DNA of 57,564 bases from Pseudomonas sp. HMWF021 (GTDB lineage: Bacteria; Pseudomonadota; Gammaproteobacteria; Pseudomonadales; Pseudomonadaceae): contig NZ_QAIK01000094.1 in assembly GCF_003061005.1 (NCBI RefSeq), positions 1 to 57,564 on the forward strand, written 5' to 3'. Positions within the stretch are counted from its first letter, which is position 1. Each line of letters opens with the position of its first letter. Positions 52,805-57,564 of this stretch are shown piece by piece. Below the pieces are notes generated by a model. It searched no databases. It was not told where the DNA came from and was given only the letters and a program-made list of their open reading frames with translations. The translations under genes were made by a program, and so were the position numbers.

Positions 52805-53169
52805 TTTTTAAATATTTCTTTCTTTAAATTTGATTAAACACTCACCGGGAAAAGCATGTGCTGCTGAACCGGTGGGTGTGGCGCCCACACCGTCCTCGAC
52901 AATGAATTCGCCCCGCCAACACCAAACCCGATTTCTGCACCGCTGTTCGTCGGCTAAAAATAAATTCCACCGCCAACCGCTCAAGCGTGGGGGCTGTCCG
53001 CCAACTGGTCAGACCGGTCATGCCGATTCGTCACTTTTCACTTGCAGACTGCAAAAAGGCACGCCTACACTGCGCCTGCACTGGACATACCGGTAAGACC
53101 ACAATAATTAAGTCCTGAATCTGATGTGCTCCGCACACGGCAGCCAGGACACCGACCAGGATTCCTCCC
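52805..53169. other. Gene-free stretch upstream of the DctA-like gene
   Basis: An AT-rich start (52805-52835) is followed by GC-neutral sequence. Short readings through it show no conserved features. I see no convincing promoter, hairpin or repeat. It probably holds the leader of the transporter gene. Confidence 0.5.
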
Positions 53170-54483
53170 ATGCTCAGATGGTGCTCGCGTTCAATCTTCC
53201 TCCAAGTGGTTCTCGGACTGGTGCTCGGCATCGTCTGCGGGCTGACCCTTCCCGAATACTCTGCTCAGCTCAAACCGCTGGGCGACGGCTTCATCAAACT
53301 GATCAAGATGCTCATCGGCCTGATCGTGTTCTGCGTGGTGGTCAGCGGCATCAGTGGCGCGGGCGACCTGAAGAAGGTCGGGCGCATCGGCCTAAAGTCA
53401 GTGATCTACTTTGAAGTGCTGACCACCATCGCACTGGTGATCGGACTGGTGTTCGCCTTCAGCACCGGGATCGGCAGCGGCGCGAATATCCATCTGGAGC
53501 AATTGTCTGCAGCCGACATGGGCGACATCGCCGAACGCGGCCAGCACATGCACACCACCACGCAATTTCTGATGGACCTGATCCCGACTTCGGTGCTCGG
53601 CGCTTTCGCCGACAACAACATCCTGCAAGTGCTGCTGTTCTCGGTGCTGTTCGGCAGCGCACTGAATCTGGTGGGCGAAGCGGCTTCCGGGATTTCCCGG
53701 CTGATCAACGAACTGAGCCATGTGATCTTCCGGATCATGGGCATGATCGTGCGTCTGGCGCCGATCGGCGTGTTCGGTGCCATCGCTTTCACCACCAGCA
53801 AGTACGGCCTCGATTCGCTGCAACACCTGGGCAGTCTGGTGGGTTTGTTCTACCTGACCTGCATGGCCTTCGTCAGCGTGATCCTCGGCGTGGTGATGCG
53901 CGCCTCGGGCCTGCGCCTGTGGCCGCTGCTCAAGTACCTGCGCGAAGAATTGCTGATCGTCATGGGCACCGCATCCTCCGACGCCGTGCTGCCGCAGATC
54001 ATGCGCAAGCTCGAACATCTGGGCATCGGCAGCTCGACGGTCGGTCTGGTGATTCCCACCGGCTACTCGTTCAACCTCGACGGTTTCTCGATCTACCTGA
54101 CCCTGGCCATCGTGTTCATCGCCAACGCTACCGGTACGCCACTGGCGATGACCGATCTGCTGACGATTCTGCTGGTATCGCTGATCACCTCCAAGGGCGC
54201 CCACGGCATTCCGGGGTCGGCGCTGGTGATTCTGGCGGCGACGCTGACGGCCATTCCGGCGATTCCGGTGGTCGGGCTGGTGTTGGTGCTGGCGGTGGAC
54301 TGGTTCATGGGCATCGGCCGGGCGCTGACCAACCTGATCGGCAACTGCGTCGCCACCGTGGCCATCGCACGCTGGGAAAGGGACATCGATGTACAGCGCG
54401 CCAACAAAGTACTCAGCGGTCAGCAGGGCTACACCTTTCAACCGCGTAAAAGCGGAACTCCGGCGCACCAGCAAGAGTTCTGA
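53170..54483 (+). CDS. Dicarboxylate/amino acid:cation symporter (DctA family)
   Basis: The 437-aa inner-membrane transporter has about eight helices plus two re-entrant loops. Family marks are PLGDGFIKLIKMLIGLIVFCVVVSG, the serine-rich GTASSDAVLPQIMRKLE, GLVIPTGYSFNLDGFSIYL and the C-terminal FMGIGRALTNLIGNCVATVAIARWE, which points to C4-dicarboxylates more than glutamate. Residues LIGLIVFCV replace the usual MIAPIIFCT, so it is a diverged paralogue and the substrate is open. The ATG at 53170 follows AGGA. Two GntR-type regulator genes follow on the same strand. Confidence 0.88.
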   Translation: MLRWCSRSIFLQVVLGLVLGIVCGLTLPEYSAQLKPLGDGFIKLIKMLIGLIVFCVVVSGISGAGDLKKVGRIGLKSVIYFEVLTTIALVIGLVFAFSTGIGSGANIHLEQLSAADMGDIAERGQHMHTTTQFLMDLIPTSVLGAFADNNILQVLLFSVLFGSALNLVGEAASGISRLINELSHVIFRIMGMIVRLAPIGVFGAIAFTTSKYGLDSLQHLGSLVGLFYLTCMAFVSVILGVVMRASGLRLWPLLKYLREELLIVMGTASSDAVLPQIMRKLEHLGIGSSTVGLVIPTGYSFNLDGFSIYLTLAIVFIANATGTPLAMTDLLTILLVSLITSKGAHGIPGSALVILAATLTAIPAIPVVGLVLVLAVDWFMGIGRALTNLIGNCVATVAIARWERDIDVQRANKVLSGQQGYTFQPRKSGTPAHQQEF

Positions 54484-54494
54484 TTTTCAACCCT

Positions 54495-54530
54495 GTAGGA
54501 GCTGCCGCACGCTGCGATCTTTTGATCTTC
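54495..54530. repeat. Degenerate half copy of the GATCGCAGC repeat
   Basis: CTGTAGGAGCTGCCGCACGC followed by TGCGATCTTTTGATCTTC is a single arm of the 10227-type repeat with one changed base. It has no partner within 200 bases. Confidence 0.6.
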
Positions 54531-54567
54531 GCTTGCCGGCTCCTTACGGGCACATGGAGCAAGACCC

Positions 54568-55272
54568 GTGATAACCACCTCAACCGTCGTCAACTCCGTC
54601 GTAGAGAAACTGCGCGCCGCCCTCGCCCGTGGTCAGTGGCGCTCCGGCGACATGCTGCCGGGCCAGCGCGAGCTGGCCGAGCAACTGGGCATCAGTCGCC
54701 CGAGCCTGCGCGAAGCAGTGATCGTGCTGGAAACCCTCGGCCTCGTCCGTTCGATGCCGGGCAAAGGCGTGGTGGTGCTCGACGCACAGCTCAGTGACAA
54801 CCAGAGCCACGACAGCGCGGTCGCCGGCGCCAGCCTCGAAGATGTACTGCAACTGCGCTACACCCTCGAACCGTTCATCGTCGGACTGGTAGCGCAGTCG
54901 ATCAGCAGCAAGGAGGTCGGGCAACTGCGCCTGACGCTGATGGACATGCGCGAAGCCCTCGAAGCCGGCGACAGCGAAGCCGGAGTCGGCGCCTACATTG
55001 CGTTTCATGAAGAGCTGTTCACTCTGACCTCCAATCCGATCTTCCAGAGTGTCGTGCAGCAGACCAGCAATGCCCTCAGGCAAAGCGCTGAAGTGCTGCG
55101 CAATTCGCCCGAGCACCTGGCCGAACGCCTGGAAGAAAACGAAGCGGTGGTACGCGCGATCCGCAGCAAGAACAGCGCCCAGGCCAGCGCCGAAATGCGT
55201 CGGCACATCCTGCGCGAAGGCCAGCGCATGGGCGTAGAACTGAATATTCCGGAAGACAACCTCAGCCACTGA
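54568..55272 (+). CDS. FadR-family (GntR) transcriptional regulator
   Basis: The 234-aa repressor has an N-terminal winged helix (about 8-75) with LPGQRELAEQLGISRPSLREAV and GLVRSMPGKGVVVL. The C-terminal FCD ligand domain contains FHEELFTLTSNPIF, and the metal-binding histidines are partly kept. The GTG at 54568 has GGAG upstream. Neighbouring the DctA-like transporter gene, it is likely to control that gene and respond to an organic acid, but the ligand is not known. Confidence 0.85.
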   Translation: MITTSTVVNSVVEKLRAALARGQWRSGDMLPGQRELAEQLGISRPSLREAVIVLETLGLVRSMPGKGVVVLDAQLSDNQSHDSAVAGASLEDVLQLRYTLEPFIVGLVAQSISSKEVGQLRLTLMDMREALEAGDSEAGVGAYIAFHEELFTLTSNPIFQSVVQQTSNALRQSAEVLRNSPEHLAERLEENEAVVRAIRSKNSAQASAEMRRHILREGQRMGVELNIPEDNLSH

Positions 55273-55295
55273 AGAACTCACACTGGAGACCGGCC

Positions 55296-55979
55296 ATGAA
55301 CAGTCTTGCCACGTCGCCGCACACTCGTCAGATGTCGGCCCCCCTGCCTTTCTCCCGCCTGCAGGCGCCGGCAGATGATCTGTACCCGCGGCTGTTCGAC
55401 GCGATTCTGGACCGGCGAATCGACCCGGCCAGCCGCTTCACCGAAGACAGCCTCAAGCAAATGTTTGGCGTCAGCCGCGCCGATGTGCGCCGGGTGCTGA
55501 CGCAGTTGTCCCATGAACAGGTAATTGTGCTGCGCGCCAACCATCGGCCACGGGTCGCTGCACCGGATGCCGAGCAGACCCGGCAAACCCTGCACGCCCG
55601 GCGCCTGACCGAAGCCACGCTGGTGCGCCTGGCTTGTCAGAATGCGTCAGCGGAGAGTTTGAAACGCCTGCGCACGCTGGTCGAGCGCGAACGTCTGGCC
55701 GTGACACAGGAACGGCGTGCGGCGGCGATTCGCTTGTCCGGGGAGTTTCATCTGCAGTTGGCACAAATGGCGGGGAATGCACCGTTGGCGCATTTTCTCG
55801 GGAGTCTGGTGCCGTTGACGTCGCTGGCGATTGCGCGAAGTGAGTGCCAGACGCATCGCTGTTGCGCATGGCAGGAGCATTTGGCGTTGGTTGAGGCAGT
55901 GGAGCTTCGGGATGTTTCCAAAGCAGGCATGCTGATGAATCGGCATCTGGATCATCTTGAGCAGACGCTTCTGGAGTAA
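55296..55979 (+). CDS. GntR-family regulator with FCD domain
   Basis: The 227-aa protein has an N-terminal winged helix (about 30-90) with FTEDSLKQMFGVSRADVRRVLTQL and an FCD-like domain (about 100-225) with LSGEFHLQLAQMAGNAPLAHFL. It is clearly different from its neighbour, so it is not a recent duplication. It starts 23 bases after that neighbour and is in the same transcript. In pseudomonads such a gene is often named after a purine or nitrogen catabolic role, which I cannot support here. Confidence 0.82.
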   Translation: MNSLATSPHTRQMSAPLPFSRLQAPADDLYPRLFDAILDRRIDPASRFTEDSLKQMFGVSRADVRRVLTQLSHEQVIVLRANHRPRVAAPDAEQTRQTLHARRLTEATLVRLACQNASAESLKRLRTLVERERLAVTQERRAAAIRLSGEFHLQLAQMAGNAPLAHFLGSLVPLTSLAIARSECQTHRCCAWQEHLALVEAVELRDVSKAGMLMNRHLDHLEQTLLE

Positions 55980-56008
55980 CCGTCAAGCATTGCGTTGTCG
56001 GTTGAATC

Positions 56009-56104
56009 GCCATCGCGGGCAAGCCCGCTCCCACAGGGTTATTGTCGTTCACAGGTTGTGTGTACACCTATAAACCTGTGGGAGCGGGCTTGCCCGCGAT
56101 GGCG
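56009..56104. repeat. REP-type inverted repeat pair, CATCGCGGGCAAGCCCGCTCCCACA variant
   Basis: Perfect 30-base arms (56009-56038 and 56075-56104) enclose 36 bases. The pair lies between the convergent GntR gene and the yjiA-like gene. Confidence 0.88.
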
Positions 56105-56127
56105 TCAGCCCTGAAACCGAAGAACCA

Positions 56128-57099
56128 TCAGGCAGCAGTCACCTTGGCAAACCCCGCCCGAATCTTCTCTTCCGGCAAATCATCGGCAATAAACACAATC
56201 ACACTCTCCCGCGCCTCACCCTCGGCCCATTCGGTGTCCCAGTCGAAACCGTAGAGTTTCAGCACGCCCTGGAACACCAGACGCCGATCCTCACCGGCAA
56301 TGTTCAGCACGCCCTTGTAGCGCAGCAATTGCTTGCCGTGTTCTTCGAGCAACTCATTCATGAACTCGCTGAGTTGATCGATATCCAGCGGCTGGTCAGT
56401 GCGCAGCACCAGACTGGAAATACGATCGATCGACGGCGCCTTGCTCACTGGACGCAGGCTCACCCCGCCACCGAGGTCGGCGTTGAGATTGAAGCCGCGC
56501 ACATCGAGCAGTTCGGCCAGATCGATGTTGCCGTGCTCGACCACGCGGATCGGTGCGCGCCGGTTGATCCGCGTCAGGCGTTCGCTCAGTGCATTGAACG
56601 TGGCCTCATCCACCAGATCGGTCTTGCTCACCAGCAAGCGGTCGGCGAAACCGATCTGCGCCTGGGCGATGGTCTGAGTCAGGTGCTGGTCGGCGTGAGC
56701 GGCATCCACCAGGGTGATGATGCCGTCGAGCAGATAACGCTCGCGCAGTTCTTCATCGATGAAAAAGGTCTGCGCCACAGGCGCTGGATCGGCCAGACCG
56801 GTGCATTCGATCACCAGCCGGTCGAAGGCGATTTCACCGCTGTCCAGGCGTTCGAGCAGCAGGAACAGCGCTTTGGTCAGATCGGTGTGAATGGTGCAGC
56901 AGACGCAGCCGTTGGCCAGGGTCATGACTTGCACCGGTTCGTCGCCGAGCAGCTGAGTGTCGATGCCGGCGTCGCTGAATTCATTTTCGATCACGGCGAT
57001 TTTCAGGCCGTGCTCGGCTTTCAAGATATGGCGCAGCAAAGTGGTCTTGCCAGCACCGAGGAAACCGCTGAGTACCGTTACGGGTATGGGAGAAGACAA
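56128..57099 (-). CDS. yjiA: COG0523 GTPase YjiA (CobW family)
   Basis: The 323-aa G3E GTPase has P-loop GFLGAGKTTL (12-21), the metal-binding motif GCVCC (64-68, Cys65, Cys67, Cys68), the Walker B/G3 region CTGLADPAP and NKTD-like SKTDLVDE. The C-terminal CobW domain starts about 225. It probably delivers or senses zinc or another metal. It follows ybdD on the minus strand with a REP pair between them, the order cstA-ybdD-yjiA known from other gammaproteobacteria. Confidence 0.9.
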   Translation of the reverse strand: MSSPIPVTVLSGFLGAGKTTLLRHILKAEHGLKIAVIENEFSDAGIDTQLLGDEPVQVMTLANGCVCCTIHTDLTKALFLLLERLDSGEIAFDRLVIECTGLADPAPVAQTFFIDEELRERYLLDGIITLVDAAHADQHLTQTIAQAQIGFADRLLVSKTDLVDEATFNALSERLTRINRRAPIRVVEHGNIDLAELLDVRGFNLNADLGGGVSLRPVSKAPSIDRISSLVLRTDQPLDIDQLSEFMNELLEEHGKQLLRYKGVLNIAGEDRRLVFQGVLKLYGFDWDTEWAEGEARESVIVFIADDLPEEKIRAGFAKVTAA

Positions 57100-57142
57100 A
57101 ACAGATCCCCTTCACAAAATGAATGAACAACACAAAAACAAC

Positions 57143-57232
57143 TGTGGGAGCGAGCCTGCTCGCGAAAGCGGTGTGTCAGTCAAATCATTCATCAACTGAC
57201 ACTCCGTATTCGCGAGCAGGCTCGCTCCCACA
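57143..57232. repeat. REP-type inverted repeat pair (GTGGGAGCGAGCCTGCTCGC variant)
   Basis: Near-perfect arms enclose about 40 bases between ybdD and yjiA, two genes on the same strand, so it is inside a probable operon. Confidence 0.87.
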
Positions 57233-57262
57233 GGGGGATTACCTCAACCGCAGGCTGTCAGC

Positions 57263-57460
57263 TCAACAGCACTTCGGCCCACCCTTGCCACCGTAACGCG
57301 CTTCCTGACGTTCGCGGAAGAACATCTCATAGCTCATCACCGGTTTGTCCGGGTGTTTGGTTTGCATATGCTCGACGTAGGTGTCGTAGTCGGGCATGCC
57401 GACCATCAGGCGCGCGGCCTGACCGAGGTATTTACCGAGGCGACTCAGGTCATTGAACAT
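57263..57460 (-). CDS. ybdD: YbdD/YjiX family small protein
   Basis: The 65-aa protein has the family pattern [24 protein letters not shown] and a C-terminal KGGPKCC with two cysteines that may bind a metal. It is known as the small partner gene of CstA/BtsT-type transporters, in agreement with the neighbouring gene. Function is not settled. Confidence 0.9.
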   Translation of the reverse strand: MFNDLSRLGKYLGQAARLMVGMPDYDTYVEHMQTKHPDKPVMSYEMFFRERQEARYGGKGGPKCC

Positions 57461-57475
57461 GGTGCAATCCTCTGG

Positions 57476-57564
57476 TTACGCATCCGGCAGGGCCTGGAAT
57501 GGCGATTCTTTATCCGTACGCTCTTTTTTGCCCCAGGCGGCGATGCCAACCTTGAGCGCATAGA
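57476..57564 (-). CDS. Carbon starvation CstA/BtsT family transporter, C-terminal end
   Basis: The last 29 codons are present, ending YALKVGIAAWGKKERTD then KESPFQALPDA before a TAA at 57476. The identity comes from the neighbouring ybdD-yjiA order and from the polar tail that usually follows the last membrane helix. It would be a pyruvate or peptide uptake protein. The rest lies outside the window. Confidence 0.7.
   Translation of the reverse strand, partial: YALKVGIAAWGKKERTDKESPFQALPDA

Noticed and set aside
52830-53096. 88-codon frame between the ORFan and the DctA-like gene
   Set aside because: No good ribosome binding site and no sequence character of a protein.

Overview
The window is chromosomal DNA of a Pseudomonas of the fluorescens lineage. 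This rests on gene content and order, on the GC-rich codon use, and on abundant short inverted repeats of the kind known as Pseudomonas REP elements. From memory, the gene order follows the P. aeruginosa PAO1 stretch from clpB to the CstA-type carbon starvation gene. It is core genome: I see no prophage, insertion sequence, CRISPR array or rRNA gene. No gene appears frameshifted or interrupted, and only the two edge genes (ndh, cstA-like) are partial.

Layout. 1-1.2 kb: the end of a type II NADH dehydrogenase, then a minus-strand tRNA cluster (Asn-Pro-Lys, then a second Pro) with a strong promoter and two terminators. 1.4-7.3 kb: clpB behind a sigma-32-type promoter, pgeF-rluD, and on the other strand bamD with a small zinc-motif gene. 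7.3-17.8 kb: type IV pilus block, with pilS-pilR on plus, thiO and the minor pilin operon fimU-pilV-pilW-pilX-pilY1-pilE on minus, and fimT divergent from it. 17.7-25.3 kb: the minus-strand housekeeping run murJ, ribF, ileS, lspA, fkpB, ispH. 25.4-31.5 kb: rpsT, then creA-proB-obgE-rpmA-rplU on minus, divergent from ispB and a phnA/yjdM gene. 31.6-44.3 kb: a small gene with a Fur-box-like palindrome, fklB, membrane and envelope proteins of unknown function (yqhA, two lipoproteins, DUF3015 and DUF4105 proteins), a Lon-like protease with an altered P-loop, a GreA/GreB-like factor and gdhA. 44.6-52.1 kb: ettA, a 150-bp MITE-like stem-loop element, morA-like (PAS-GGDEF-EAL) and glyA. 52.2-57.6 kb: an unrecognised 180-aa gene in AT-richer DNA, a DctA-family symporter followed by two GntR/FCD regulators, and the yjiA-ybdD-cstA-like set.

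How the genes work together. The pilus genes supply the two-component control of pilin transcription (PilS/PilR) and the minor pilins plus the PilY1 tip protein that prime fibre assembly. BamD, LspA, MurJ, RibF, IleS, IspH and IspB are general envelope, cofactor and translation functions. S20, L21, L27, ObgE, RluD and EttA all act on ribosome assembly or translation. Thirteen paired REP-type inverted repeats and two half copies sit almost only at gene ends or between genes, several with terminator-like placement. The most uncommon items are the stem-loop element near 46.5 kb, the small gene with the Fur-like palindrome near 31.7 kb, the apparent ORFan near 52.3 kb, and the arrangement of the pilus block.
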